The notes beneath the pieces are model-generated. The model saw only the letters and a list, made by a program, of their open reading frames with translations. It was not told where the DNA came from and did no database searches. A DNA stretch of 64,000 nucleotides from Rosa chinensis (lineage: Eukaryota > Streptophyta > Magnoliopsida > Rosales > Rosaceae), in assembly GCF_002994745.2 (NCBI RefSeq), contig NC_037091.1, forward strand, positions 22,821,789 to 22,885,788, given 5' to 3'. The translations under genes and the position numbers were made by a program. Each line of letters begins with the position of its first letter. The first letter of the stretch is position 1. Shown one piece after another: positions 33,001 to 45,439 of this stretch.

Positions 33001-36000
33001 TATTCTATTGTGAGAATCTTTGTGCAATACTATCATACACCTCTACCGCTGAATAATTTTTGCAAATTTCTCGTGAACTAAAAATTGCGTTGTACTGTTG
33101 TTATTGACCAAACAAGATGAAAGAAAAATAATAACTGTGTTGTTAACTTTGTTTCCGCAGCTCCCATTTCTCTGTGGTCTTCCCTTTCTTGAAAGAAGAG
33201 CTTCTCAAGCTGCCCACTTTATTGTGGGGAGATCTGGGAAGCATCTCTTCCTAACAGATAAAGACGATGGCAAACCTCCCCTTCTTCTTCGAATGGTTAA
33301 TGACTCTGATGACCTGAAATTCATGTTAGTATTAATATCACTGCAAATTCTTATTATTTTCATATACATTGAATTATAATTAGTAGTATATGGTAATACA
33401 ACCTTTTTTGGCCTTTTACAGGTCAGCATTACGTGCATTTCAGCGTCGTGTGGCATATGCTAATGCAAATTTTGATCGTATCCTTCATTGGGTTTATCTT
33501 GCTTTTAAAATACTGATATCTTATGTATTTTGTATACATATTTATTGTCTTAGAACCATGAAAATCTTGTTTATGTTCACTTATCTTTAAGATATGGTTG
33601 GGTGGAGAACTTCATCGATTCGACGTCAACATGAACTTCCGAAGGTAAAGCTTGCTTTTTAGACTCTCTATTTCAATTCGGTGTCAACATTTTTTTCTAG
33701 TACAGTTCCTAACTCTGATATTTTATTTTGTCCATTTTCATTTGCAGTCCAATCTACTTGTAACAGATGAAAAATATCCACATATTGTACATGTGAAGCA
33801 AGAAACTTTAGATGATATTCATAATAATGCATCTTCAGCTGCTGAAAACCAAAATATCGACTTGGAAGGTTTGTCAAACTTTTTCCTTGCTGAGTTGTGT
33901 TTAATTAGGCTTTGGCCCTGATGTTGAGGATGGTGTGGGCACTGGGTAAATCCCATGTTTAAGTCTTTCAAATATTATAAGGTCATAAATGTTAAATTAG
34001 TGTGGATTCAACAGTGTGAAAGTTGACCTTGTTATCACTTTTCCATTTTCATGAATTACTAAAACAGTTTGATTCAAACACACATATAGGACAGTCGTGG
34101 TGCTTTCTTGTCTCGGTTTTAACATATACACATACTTCTTGACTTAAGCTCCTTATCTACATGGCACACACTATCATATTAGCGGAAAGTTCATGAAACA
34201 AATTTATCTTGCCTCATATTCTCTTTTACACTGTTATGCAATTTATTTAAGGATTTTTCTTAAAGTTGGAGATAAATCAAGAGATAGAAATGGGCAATTA
34301 TTTGGAGTAGGGAGAAGGGAAAGTACTTGGATCCTCTGCTTGGATGTGCTTGAAGCAATCCTAACTTTGTATTACAATCCCAATGGTTTTGAATCCCTGG
34401 TTGTAACTCGTAACCCGCAGACAATGAAAAAAAAAAATTCGTTGTTTCTTCTGTTCACTTATCTTTTAGTTTATCAATACATGGCTAGGACTAAAGTGAA
34501 GCACATCCAAGCACACAAAATCTGAAAACATAGTCCAATTAAAAATAATAATACTAAGACAACACCAACAATTATAGGAAAATTTGATGGATTGAAAAAG
34601 ACAGAAAGATGGTCAGCAATACTGTGGAATGTGCAGATATGAAAAAAAGGAGAAAGAGGAGTGCTCATTGCGATGACTGCAATCATTCTAACCTTGTTCT
34701 GATAACAACTTTCTACTTTTAGTATGTTCAGTCTTTGTGCCATGAGAAAGATGGTCAGCAATACTGTGGAACATGCAGATATGAAAAAACGAGAAAGACG
34801 ATTGCTCATTGCGACGACTACAATCATTCTAACCTTGTTCTGATAACAGCTTTCTAGATTTCGTATTTTGGGTCTTTATGTCATTAGAATGATATACTTT
34901 CACTGACCATTTTCAACCTGAAGTTGGAGACCCAGAGTTGCATTAGTGCAGCATTCCTAAATAATTAATTTTCCTTCTCAAGTTGTCTTGTGTTCATAAC
35001 TTCATATATCAAAATTCATCTCTAATATACGTTTACTTAGTATCTTTCCTTTCCTGTGTGCAGAGGAGATGATCAGAGGTCTCACTCAAATACCATGGGA
35101 ACGTGTAGATGTCAGCTTTCAAAAGAGCCGACAAAGATACATTGCTCATAATACCATTCAGGCAAGTTTGGTTATATTGCCATGGATTTTATATGATTTT
35201 GTAATACCACCTAAAATTTTGCCTGCGTCACTTTGACTCGTCCTGTCTCCTGATCTTCAAAAAGGAAACAAAAATGGTTCTTGTTGTCAAATCCATAATA
35301 TTTTCTGTTAAAGTAACAATGTGCCAAGTTTATAGTATACAGGACTGTTTCGTTTTTGGTTTTTTGTTTTTTGTTTGTTTGTTTTTATTTATTAAAAATT
35401 TTTTTAAGGATATTGTTGTTTTACATCTTGAAGTATGAATTTGAAAGAAAAGAAAAAATATCAAAGTTTATTCCCTTTATGTCTCTTCTTTTTAGTAAAA
35501 CAGGGCACATGGCTTCCATGGCCTTAGGATGCTTCATGAAGCACCCGAATTAAGCAAAATAAATGTGCCATTGAAGCATTCAGATGGGTGCTTCTAATGA
35601 AAGCGCCCATCTTATATGGTCCTTCATTGAAGCACTCAAGGACTATATAACAATGGAAACAGCAATCCTAGTTGCCATGGCAGGCAGACCCTTTTTTATA
35701 TATAAATAAAATTTGCTTGTCCACACATCTTTGACAAAAAAAAAAAAAAAAAAAAATCCAACAAATCTTTTGATGGAAGGACCATTTTAATACCGAAATG
35801 AAGTCCAGAAGGGTGCTGATTTGAGTCAAATTCGCACAGGGACCAAAGTGAAATATGGATCAGTTCATAAAACATGTGTATAATTTACTCGGACCCATTG
35901 TTTGCATGTCACTTCAATAAAATAAAAACTGTGCTGAACGTCTATATGTTAAAAGGTCCAGATTCTGCTCTTGTTTCTGAAGATGAGTGCATTTTAACTT

Positions 36001-36257
36001 TGAGTTGATCTATAGGCAGACTATTACGGTAACGTTATATCTAGATGTCAAGATTGTTTATGACCTTAAGGTATGCAATTTTCAGTACAGTGAACTATAG
36101 AAATAGTAAGGATCTACTTTTCATCAAGAAACTTCATCTTTTGCGTATTTGTTTTCTTATGTATATTACTCTTTCATGCATACAGGTCAAAAGATATTGG
36201 TTGAATTCTGATGGTGCTGATGTGGTTTTCCATATCATAGATTACTTCCTTCTCTAA
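30073..36257 (+). CDS. DUF676/ROG1-like alpha/beta-hydrolase (putative lipase)
   Basis: Ten exons: 30073-30374, 31313-31380, 32134-32204, 32404-32682, 33161-33324, 33422-33477, 33592-33644, 33748-33868, 35064-35161 and 36186-36257. They join in frame to 427 codons plus TAA. The product matches plant putative lipases related to yeast ROG1 (At4g25770/At5g51180 group), which are thought to act on lipid esters. Residues 1-60 are Arg/Ser/Pro-rich and lack acidic residues early on, so an organelle targeting peptide is plausible. HLVVMVNGIIG near residue 95 is the first core strand with the oxyanion-loop region. FVAHSLGGLVARYAIG holds the nucleophile elbow, with Ser at about residue 167. NFITVATPHLGSRG, FLCGLPFLER and GRSGKHLFL follow in family order, and YWLNSDGADVVFHIIDYF ends the protein with the likely catalytic His. 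All introns are GT-AG except intron 9, whose donor is GC (35162). The start is the first Met; the family-conserved part begins about 90 residues later, so a downstream Met (30211) is a possible alternative. It appears intact. Confidence 0.9.
31996..32023. repeat. (AC)n(GT)n palindromic microsatellite
   Basis: An ACAC run passes directly into a GTGT run, giving a nearly perfect palindrome of about 26 bp within intron 2 of the lipase gene. Confidence 0.9.
34605..34858. repeat. Tandem direct duplication in intron 8 of the lipase gene
   Basis: A roughly 110-bp unit beginning AGATGGTCAGCAATACTGTGG occurs near 34607 and again near 34749, about 90% alike by eye, with some 35 bp between. The rest of this 1.2-kb intron (33869-35063) shows nothing else. 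Confidence 0.85.
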
Positions 36258-37362
36258 GGCTTTTATAAGTTTTATATTTTAGGAATAGGTGATTGAGCAA
36301 TGGATTGGACTGTTACGTTATGATCGCTATCATCATTTTTAAAGTTTATCAATGATGTTGTGATTTATCATATGTAAATTCATTCATTATTTGTAAGCCA
36401 TTTCCCAGTTGATAGTCTCTGCATTAATGCTTTTGTTTTGTAATGAAACCCTCATTCTGTTCAGTTCTGTAAATCATTTGAAAAAATGGAGTAGATTAAT
36501 CTGAGTTTATGCAAGACTTCATTTGATCTCGTTGGCCTTGAAATATTCAACAACAATCAAGTCAAATGGGGAACTGCATAAAATGAAGCCTAAAGACTCT
36601 GGCTTTGTTTTTCAAAGTATTTCAGTTTAACGAGAGTGGCGAAATGAAGGGTTTCTCCTCTTGAATATATGTAATAAGTTTAGGCTGTGGGATTCAGGAC
36701 TGGAGGCGTGTGGTGTGGCGTCTGGGCCAAGAAACAGTAGTCTGGGCTCGACTTTTGGACTGAGGTTCCAAGCTCCAACTACAAAGCCTAAGGGCCTAAG
36801 GCTTTTATCCCAGTTGCTTTGGGGTGTAGGCTTAAGGTCAAAGGCTTTGTTGTCCTTGCTTCAGGATTGAGACTCGAGCTCTGAACTTGGAGGTAACCTG
36901 AAGTTGTGTAGGGACAAGGGCCCATGTGTGAGGTTCGAGATTGGAGATTTAGGGTTAGGGTTTAAGTATTGCGAATCCATTACTTTGGTTCAAGTCCTAT
37001 TCTCCAAGCTCAGGAGTGTAGGCTTGAGTTCGAAGGCTTGGTTGTCTCGGGATGAAGTTTGAGATTCAAGCTCTAAGCTTGGAGTGAAAACCATGCCCCT
37101 GTTGGAGGAAACACTTGAGCTTAGGGTTCAACCATTAGGGTGACAGGGCTGTTGTTCAATGCTTGAGCTTAAGTCTTAAGACTCTGGGCTAGGTTAGGTT
37201 TTGCGGGCTCAAGCTCTATACATGACGCTAGGAACATGAGGTTCGTATCAATGCCTCGAGGTTTGGTGCTTACACATGGTGTTCGAAACTCAAGACCAAG
37301 AGCTGATGGAGTTTGGGCTCAGGGCCAGTGTAATGAAAGTCTTTACTAACTTCTTACCATTA
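36258..37362. repeat. Intergenic region with GCTTGAG-type word repeats
   Basis: After the lipase gene, 36690-37330 is unusually rich in recurring short words such as GAGGCTTGAG, AAGCTC, AAGGCTT and TTCGAGAT on one strand, in irregular order. There is no clear period and no coding pattern. It may be an old, diverged minisatellite. Confidence 0.45.
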
Positions 37363-37367
37363 ATATA

Positions 37368-39137
37368 TGATACAGCTAAAATAGCCTCACAATTTAACCC
37401 TGCAAAATGTAGTTGTCAGTATAGGATAAGCAGGGATCGTTTAGTCCGGGGATTGTAGGGTACACCTACACAAAAAGGTCAATTAACAAATAAAAGAATA
37501 AAATGGGGGTTTTGAAATTTGGTTCCTAATCTACTTAAAATAAAAACGAAACAAATAAAACTATCTACAATGATCGACTTCTTCACACTTAAATCAGAAT
37601 TTTTAAACCATATTAACATGCAATGAATTATTTCAATCTGAACAACCTAAAATCGTGCCAACTCTAAATATTATAAATGAATTCGAAGTATAAGTCTGAA
37701 GAGATCGAGTACCACTTTAATTCTTCTTTTTAATCTCCTAAGTTAGGAAAAGTCCATAACTTAAAATATTTCATATAAAACATCACGTTAATACTGAGGA
37801 GCATCCGTCAACATTAAATATGAATCATTAAGTGCAATTAGGATTCTGAATTCAAACATGCATGCATCCATAAGAAGTTACAAACACACGAACATGTAGC
37901 ATCTAACCTCGACCATTGTACATAGCCTTTACCACTTCAATTTATGCCCTAAAACGATTAGGTGAATTAGAACACAAATTTGGCTTTATTAACCTGCAGA
38001 TTAACATAATTATTCAACCAAAATCATATGCTTAAAGATATAAAAGGATGGCACAAAATCAGATTGTAGACATATCATAAACAACTCAAGAACATAAAGA
38101 AATGAATTTGAAAATTACTAACATAAACTCGTTCTTAACAAAAATCCAACTCCAATAATAAAGTTCACAATCAAAATATGAAATTCAATACTAAAGAGTA
38201 CGAAAACAAAAATAAGGGCTATGGATTACACTTTTTGATCTTCAAAGAAGCTTGGAGAACGTCAAGAGAACACAGGGCTAGGCCTTCAAGAATACGAACA
38301 GGCTTGGAGAAGTCCTAAAGCTCTTCACGATAAGAGGCTTTTTCTGAATTTTGGAGAGGGTTTTGGAGAGAAGAGAGCTAGGCTAATGAACTGAATTTTG
38401 CATGAAGAAGTGATCATTTTGGAGTAGAGAATGGCTGTTATTTATAGTGGAATTCTCCTCTCTTGTGATGCAATCATGGCCAATCATCTAGAGGTGATTT
38501 CTCATCCAAATTTGCTTGATTTTCTCATGACAAAGTCTTGATTTTTCTGATGTCTTTTCCCCTTAATGACTCATTGTATATTCCTTGAATAGTGACTAGA
38601 TACATCCCTTATTCCTCTCCTTTGAATTGCACTAATATCTTCTTCCAATTGTGCACATAATGAACTCCTACAATCAATAAAAATCAGAATTTAATTAGTG
38701 TTATAATCAATAGTAAATAAGATAATTAGGAATAAATATTGACTATAAACACCATTTTATCTCCTTGAATTCTTCCTGATTTATGCAAGTTTTCTTTTCT
38801 TTTAAGTTTTCCTTTATTTCATCAGTCAAGAGTTCTTAATGTGATGGACTCCTAAATTCTCTCTTTAAAACAAGAAAATCAGAAATATGAAAGTTCAAAT
38901 GAAGAAAGTTTCCCTAGAACAAAATAGGAAATATTTCCTAAAATGAAAGAGGAAAGTTTCTAAAATGACTTGTCCTTAATTTACGCTCATTTCTGCTCTT
39001 TTTCGAATATTTTCTCCATTTCCGTCATTGAAGTACCTAAAAACAGAAACTATGTTATAATTAATAATTTTAAGAGAATAACTTCACCAAATGAGGGAAA
39101 ATACATATTAAAAACGTCACACTTTGTGCTCCTATCA
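37368..39137 (-). mobile_element. Solo LTR (Ty3/gypsy-type, family of 57926-60066)
   Basis: A 1770-bp sequence begins TGATAC and ends CTATCA on the plus strand. It is bordered by perfect 5-bp direct repeats ATATA (37363-37367 and 39138-39142). On the minus strand its start (TGATAGGAGCAC, then GTGACGTTTT) and end (TTTAGCTGTATCA) match the ends of the element at 57926-60066. So does the internal block GGGTACACC-like text next to GATCGTTTAG/CGATCCCT. No internal coding region is present, so it is an LTR-LTR recombination remnant. Confidence 0.88.
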
Positions 39138-39142
39138 ATATA

Positions 39143-40853
39143 TACCCTCTCCTTTGCTTTTCCGGGAATTTTTACGGTACATCAATGTACCAATACATCA
39201 AGTAAACTTGGCTTGATATAGTAATAGACTAGTTTGATATAGAAATAGAGTAGTCTCAAACTGTTTACAATACATGGTGCCAGTATACCTTCGAATTGAA
39301 CTACTTAATGTATTTGTACTGTAGACAAGCCCTTGTTTCTCAGTTTTCTGGTTCTTATGTTACTACAAGGTCTAGGAACTAATTTATTGTCGAAGTCGAC
39401 AGATTGTATAGTGGTCAAGATTAACCTTTCAAATTTCAGAATAGAAGTAAATAACTCAATCGTAACTTTATTACTTGTCTTTTAACCTAACGTCTTATTA
39501 GCTTATGCTTTTCATAACATAATAATGATCACTAGGATACCTTAAAGATAAGTGACTGGATTCCATTTTCGCTACCATGAGTTCTGTACTTGTATTAACA
39601 TTAGTAATTACGCACTAGAAACCAACCCCAATTGTGAGTTGTGAGGGATTCTACTGCTGTTTGGTGTTTAAGTAGTGTAATAGATGCTCACATATATATT
39701 ATGATAAGTTTTCCCAGTATCCAGATTAAAGCCTGATTTGCAATCTGATTTAATTTATGTCAAGATAGTTTTAGTTCTTCTGACACTCACTGCACACTGT
39801 GCATCAAATAGAATCTTGCCAATAAGTTCAGTATCTGATGGCTATTTGCAAAAATGGCCATCCATTCTGTCGAAGGCTAATCAGGAAATAGTGATGCTGG
39901 TTTAAAAGTATGATTTGTTATGCTGAACTAGTTTAAGCTATTGAGTTGGATAATTTCAGAACAGTTTTGCATTGGAGCTAGAAGATGATTTTATGGTTTT
40001 AGGAAAAGGTGTAAATCTACTCTGGGAAAGCAAAGCTAAGAAATTTGCTTGGCATGCTTTGTATAATGAAAATTGCAATGGAGAATGAACAAACCTCTAA
40101 TTTAAATCTTTGAATATTTGGCTGGGAAAATTTTAAACATTTAAAGTAGTCTTCTATGATCAGAATCCTTTGTGTAGCAATCTGTAAGAAAGCCTTACCC
40201 TTGCTAAGTTCTGTTACCTTTGCTAAGTTCTGTAACCTTCTAAGAATTTAATGCATGCAAGAGTTGGTCTTATTTGATGTGTTTCACCATCTGTCCTTGA
40301 GAAAGTAGGAAACTCTGAAATGTGGTTCAGGAATTTGAATGCCACATGATAGACAACTTGCTGAACTACTAGAGCTATTGAATTGGTGGATTGAAAAACA
40401 TTTTCTGGCTCCATGTTAGGAGTCAAAGATAAATCTTCCTATCAATAGTACAATGAAAATTCAGAATGGTGAGAATCCAACTTTATGTTTGGGTAATTAT
40501 TTTCTCTCCAGTAACAAATGGAACATGCATAATACTCTTATTTCCTCTTCTTTCGACCAGCAAGCAAAATACTCTTTGAAAAAACAGGTTCTTCTTTGGC
40601 ATTGTAGTCTATAAGCATGCCTTACATGCTTGATAATATTTACTTCTCTACATATATATCATCCTTTTGGATTCATCAGACTTGGCCTTGAGACGAGAGA
40701 AACTGATCAAGAAGATGAATAACCACGGTGATCATCGATTCTCGTGGATTTTGTCTTCTCGGACCTGCATATAATAATTAAAACATACTAGTCAGCCATC
40801 TGAAGAAATACATATTATATACTGACACTGACCATTGCAAAATCCATTTTGAT
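39143..40853. other. Intergenic region between the solo LTR and the kinase gene
   Basis: No exon or transposon end is recognised. The reverse complement of 40728-40763 (after acceptor ATATGCAG) could form an alternative last exon of the kinase gene. Confidence 0.45.
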
Positions 40854-43122
40854 TTACCCTTCACTTTCTTGAATACTTTTGCTTTCGATGTGGTGTACCT
40901 CAGACTCTTGCATTTGTGATGAATCACCTAATTCCTCTGTCAGCTGACTTGTTAGACTCTTACAGAACTGGTCATTTTGAATACATTGTTATTTCAGTAA
41001 GTAAGCAATTGTGATTATACATGCATAATTAGTTCAAATTAAAGTCAGTCATTACATACTTCGTTGTATGGTCCAAGCTCCCCTGCGGATCTTGATATTT
41101 CTACAACACAATGTGCGGGAGCCACTTCGATCACCTGCCAATTTTCACTGAGAAGGTGAGGAATTGAGAAATCAAAATCATTCACCAAGAATTCAGAAAA
41201 GTATAAGAATGTTAGTCACCTCTGCTGACATATCAATATATGATCTACAACATCTAGTCATCCCTTGTTTCGCATGCATTTTGATCTGATAAAAAAAAAC
41301 ATTTAGCTTAGAGGAATTGTTGAAAATAGAAAAATACAAACAAAATGATGCAACAATTAATTTGAAGTTTCTGTACCTTAAAGTTGTTTGTTCTTGCTAC
41401 TGAAAGACTCACATCCATTGCAGCAGCTTCTATTTTCCTCATGGTTTCATTGATTGTGTGCTGGGATCCAAGCCTTATTTTCTGCTTATTGTTATACTGA
41501 ATCAAGGTTAAAGTTCACCATTATTCACTATAAGCAATTAAAGCTGGGTAGTATGGCGAATTTGTTTCTTAATTGTAAACTTGCCTGTTCCTCAAAAAGA
41601 CCTGATAAATCCAGATCATTTGACATGGCTATCAATTGGAATGCATTTATAAAACTTGATGATTTGGGAATTTTGGTCTCCTTGACATTTTCCTGCAATA
41701 AAAAGAATAACAATGATTTAAAATCAGATGTTTGGTTTAAGAGTTAGATATTAGTCTGTTTTGTGATACAATTTTTTGAGCTTTTTACCTCGATTGAATC
41801 AAATGCAGCATTGACATCATCTAAGTAGATTTTCTCGTCACTATCATTTCCACATGTAGGTATGTAATCCTTTTGGAACCATTCATTTTCGATAATTTCT
41901 GGTATTGTTAGTCGCTGCAGTGAAAAAATGTATTCATGAGACTGTGCAAGTGTAAACATAATTATGAGAGATGTGGAATAGGATTAGAATATTGCTCGAA
42001 AGCATGTTGGAGCTATACCCTTTTGGGATTCGGATCAAATATTCCTGAGATCAGCTTCTTTTGGCTTTCTGTAAACCAATGTGGAAATCTGTATTCTGCT
42101 CTGGATATCTATGCATATGAGCAACAGTTTTCAGATACAGGAATTTATGGTAATTGAAATGATTGAATTGCTAATAAGATCAATGCTTTTAATTATACCT
42201 TTTTGTACAAATTCATCAGGCTAGAGTCATCAAATGGCAGATGACCAGCAAGTAATTCGAAAAGAATCACTCCACAAGACCAAACATCTGCAGCTGCTCC
42301 ATCATAGCCCTTATTTGCAAGTAGCTGTTGATGAATACATGAAATCATCAATAGTACGTGATCGAAAGAAATTTAGATATGATGTTTGTACTTTAAAATA
42401 TATGCTAGATAATTTTAAGCTGACAATTTTTCTTTCTCTGTATACAATTTAACTCAATAAAATATAGTTGAGCAGCAACATACCTCAGGAGCTACGTAGC
42501 TTGGAGAACCACATTTAGTTGACAACAAATCACCAGGCTGTTGATATCAAAATTTCAGCCAAACGGCCATTTAAATTGTCAGATTTTTTTTTTTTTTTAA
42601 CCAGTCATAATATATAATAATGGCTCAAGAACATAAAATTTTTATGGAAAGTACTCCTACCTTACGCAATGCGCTAAGTCCAAAATCAGATATTTTGAGG
42701 TCTCCATTACTGGTCAAAAGCAAGTTTTCTGGCTGCAAAAGATTCAATATCTTTTCAGTAAGAGAATGAACTCATGAAAGATTCATGTCGTCGTGCTCTA
42801 GTTAATTTGATTACTGACCTTTAGATCTCTGTGATATACACCTTTGTTGTGACAGTAGTCCACTGCATCTATCAATTGCTGAAAAAGTTTTCTTGCCTCC
42901 CCTTCACTTAATGTTTTGGAATACAACTAATCAAAAATTTAAACACAATTAGAAAATTTTACTACATATGTTAGCTACAAACCAAAAATGAAGGTTAGGT
43001 GAGTCTCACCAATTTGTCTGAGAGTTGTCCCCCAGATACATATTCCATTGCTATGTAGATTTTTGTCTTTGTACCAATAACCTGTATATAAACTCAGACA
43101 CTCTCAGTTCCAGAAAAATTGA

Positions 43123-43159
<37 letters not shown>

Positions 43160-43534
43160 CTGCCAAAAATATTCAACTGCTAGAGATATGTACCTCATGT
43201 ATGCGCACAATGTTGGAGTGATTTAGAAGCTTCATTGTTCTAATTTCTCTCTGCACCTGAAAATTGATCGACGGAATATATCAATAACCTTTTTCTGTTT
43301 CTCCTTGAATTAGTAGTACTAGTCCCAGAAAATACAGAGTACAAGAACAAATCAAGGATTTGGAAATCTTGCCTGATTCATGAGATTGGTTTCCATGACC
43401 ATATGCTTATCGAGGATCTTGATGGCAACATACTTTCCATTAGTGCTGTCGAGTGCCAGCTTCACCTTGGCAAAAGTACCTTCTCCGATCGTCCGCCCCA
43501 GCTGGTACTTGCCTATGTTGTTGGCAAATCCCAT
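40854..43534 (-). CDS. CIPK21: CBL-interacting protein kinase, CIPK21-like (SnRK3)
   Basis: Fourteen minus-strand exons: 43373-43534, 43194-43256, 43010-43081, 42819-42926, 42661-42732, 42484-42537, 42199-42324, 42019-42108, 41789-41914, 41585-41692, 41377-41496, 41220-41285, 41060-41134 and 40854-40967. They join to 451 codons plus TAA. The Ser/Thr kinase domain has the Gly loop GEGTFAKV, catalytic Lys39 (VAIKI), YHRDLKPEN with Asp133, DFG at about 151, an activation loop with [10 protein letters not shown], and APE at about 175. The regulatory tail has the NAF/FISL motif [11 protein letters not shown] (Asn307) that binds calcium-loaded CBL sensors. [13 protein letters not shown] and [17 protein letters not shown], the phosphatase-interaction region, follow. 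MGF at the start, SGGQLSD and [22 protein letters not shown] point to CIPK21, a kinase linked to salt and osmotic stress at the tonoplast in Arabidopsis. Introns 1 and 10 have GC donors. The C-terminus is about 20 residues longer than I expect. An alternative last intron starting at GTACAC near 40900 would give another end. Confidence 0.92.
43127..43156. repeat. (TA)n microsatellite in a CIPK21 intron
   Basis: About 30 bp of alternating T and A in intron 2. Confidence 0.9.
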
Positions 43535-43825
43535 GTTCCCGAACTGACAAATTTCTTTGTTGATGCTTCTCCAAACAACCGGTTCTTCTTTCCGAAGGTA
43601 TATTCAGTCCAACTATATACCTTGCAGATGTTTCTTATTATATGCTGGCTGTTTAAAATCTTGTTCGGATATGAAAAACATCCGGTCGAATTTGGGAATT
43701 AACTTGTGTTTATTTGTAGTTGTCATGTTTCTGGTATTCTTGGCTAATAGGGTTCTGAGGGTCGCCTTGAAATGGAGGATATTTGAAATCCAAGTGCTTG
43801 GACTATATCATTTTTATTTTGTGTG

Positions 43826-43861
<36 letters not shown>

Positions 43862-44240
43862 AGTTTTGCATGGAAGATATGACGCAGTAGTGAATGACTG
43901 ACTAGCTGTTTGGCTAGTTGGTATGAGTGGGAACGTGAGTTTTGAAGTTGAATGGAAGGTAGCTGTTGATGTCGATGGGGTGGCTCAATTGAAGAATGCA
44001 TGTAACATCAATGTGTAACCAGCAAATAAGGTTGGCTATGATCCAATTTCTGCTGGATATGCTTATTATGCTTGATCAAATTAATCGAAAGATCTCCTGA
44101 TTGTATATTCTTTTTATTTTGACATTATGTTCATGCTCAACATTAAGCCCCTCAAAATTATGTTTTCAGAAAGGAGGTCATGGTATGCGTAAGCTAGAAA
44201 AATACTTTTTGTCCCAATAAGTGGACATCTTTATCCAAAC
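43535..44240. other. Upstream region of the CIPK21-like gene with (GA)n
   Basis: A GA microsatellite lies at 43829-43859; GAGA tracts of this kind often occur in plant leaders and promoters. On the minus strand this region is C/T-rich near the start codon. No separate gene is seen. Confidence 0.5.
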
Positions 44241-45143
44241 TAGAGGTGGCAAACGGGCCACTAAGCACGAGCACGGCACGGGCCCGGCACGTTTAGAAGC
44301 GGCCCGGCACGGCCCAAGCCCGTTAGTGGTCCGGCTCGGCCCGAGCACGTTAGAATAATGGGTCGGGCTGGGCCTAAGAATATTGGCCCATTGGCCCGGC
44401 CCGGCCCGAGCCCGTAATGGGCCCGAGCACGGCCCGAGCACGACATATTGTGGGCCGGCCCGTTACAAACACAAAATTTCATTTTGTTTTTAAAAATATT
44501 AAAAAACTACAATGATGAGATTTGAATATAAGACATTTTTATTTAAAATCTCATGACAATTCCACCAATGCTTTCTTTTATATTGTCAAAATAATGAAAC
44601 AAAACATTATATCCTTGTTTTGACATAAGTATTTTTTCTTAATATTAAATATATTTTTATTAATAAAGACTAATCTCATAATAATACAACTATAGAATGA
44701 AGGAAAGTTTAATAAAGATTAATCTCACAATAATATACTAAAAACAATATATTTTGAGTTTTTTTCTTTCTTTTTTTCTTATAGTGGAATATAAAAAATT
44801 ATTAGAAATCTAATCCTAAAAAGCTAAGATTAAGAAAAACGTTGTAGAATTTAATTTATTTTAATTTTCTAAATAGTTAAATAAAATTAATTTTTATTTG
44901 TTCAAATTAAGATTTTAAAATCGTGTTTTATAATGGGTAGGCACGAGCACGGCCCGTTATTGACCCGGCACGAGCACGGCCCGGCACGATATGGGCTCGG
45001 GCCATGGGCCGGGTCGGGCTTAATGTTTAAGTAAATGGGCCGGCACGAGCCCGGCACGATAATAAATGGGTCGGCCCAAGCACGGCACGAAGCACGACTA
45101 AGCCCGCTTAAAATGGGCCGGGCCGGCCCGTTTGCTCACTCTA
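44241..45143. mobile_element. hAT-type non-autonomous element, copy 1
   Basis: The terminal inverted repeats are TAGAGGTGGCAAACGGGCC on the left and the complement of TAGAGTGAGCAAACGGGCC on the right. Subterminal regions are packed with GGCCCGGCAC and GAGCACGGC words, and the centre is very AT-rich. The element is about 900 bp and non-coding. It is the inverted counterpart of 52623-53534. An 8-bp target duplication is not visible here. Confidence 0.75.
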
Positions 45144-45439
45144 TAAAGATCATATTTGAAAGAAAATTAAAAATAATTAACTCGAACATTATTTTATGCT
45201 TCAAAAATCAAAATAATGAGACAAATAGATTCTTTTAACAAGATGGAATTAATTTTTGGGTTAATTACATATAAGTGCATATTTGAATTTTTTTTTAGCC
45301 ATAAGGCCACCAACTAGTTTTTTTTTCTTCATAAGGCCACTAGATTAAAAAATGTGTTATATTTTAGATATAAAAACCAACATATTTACATAAATGCCAC
45401 TAGAGTAAAAAGTCAACAATCATTCTCTCTCTACTCTCC

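Noticed and set aside
34474..34827. Minus-strand 117-codon hydrophobic frame, possibly a membrane protein
   Set aside because: It is made of the duplicated intron repeat in the lipase gene and matches no family I know.
41579..41585. GT donor a few bases downstream for CIPK21 intron 10
   Set aside because: Using GTTTAC would shift the frame by four bases and break the join to the next conserved exon; the GC donor keeps it.
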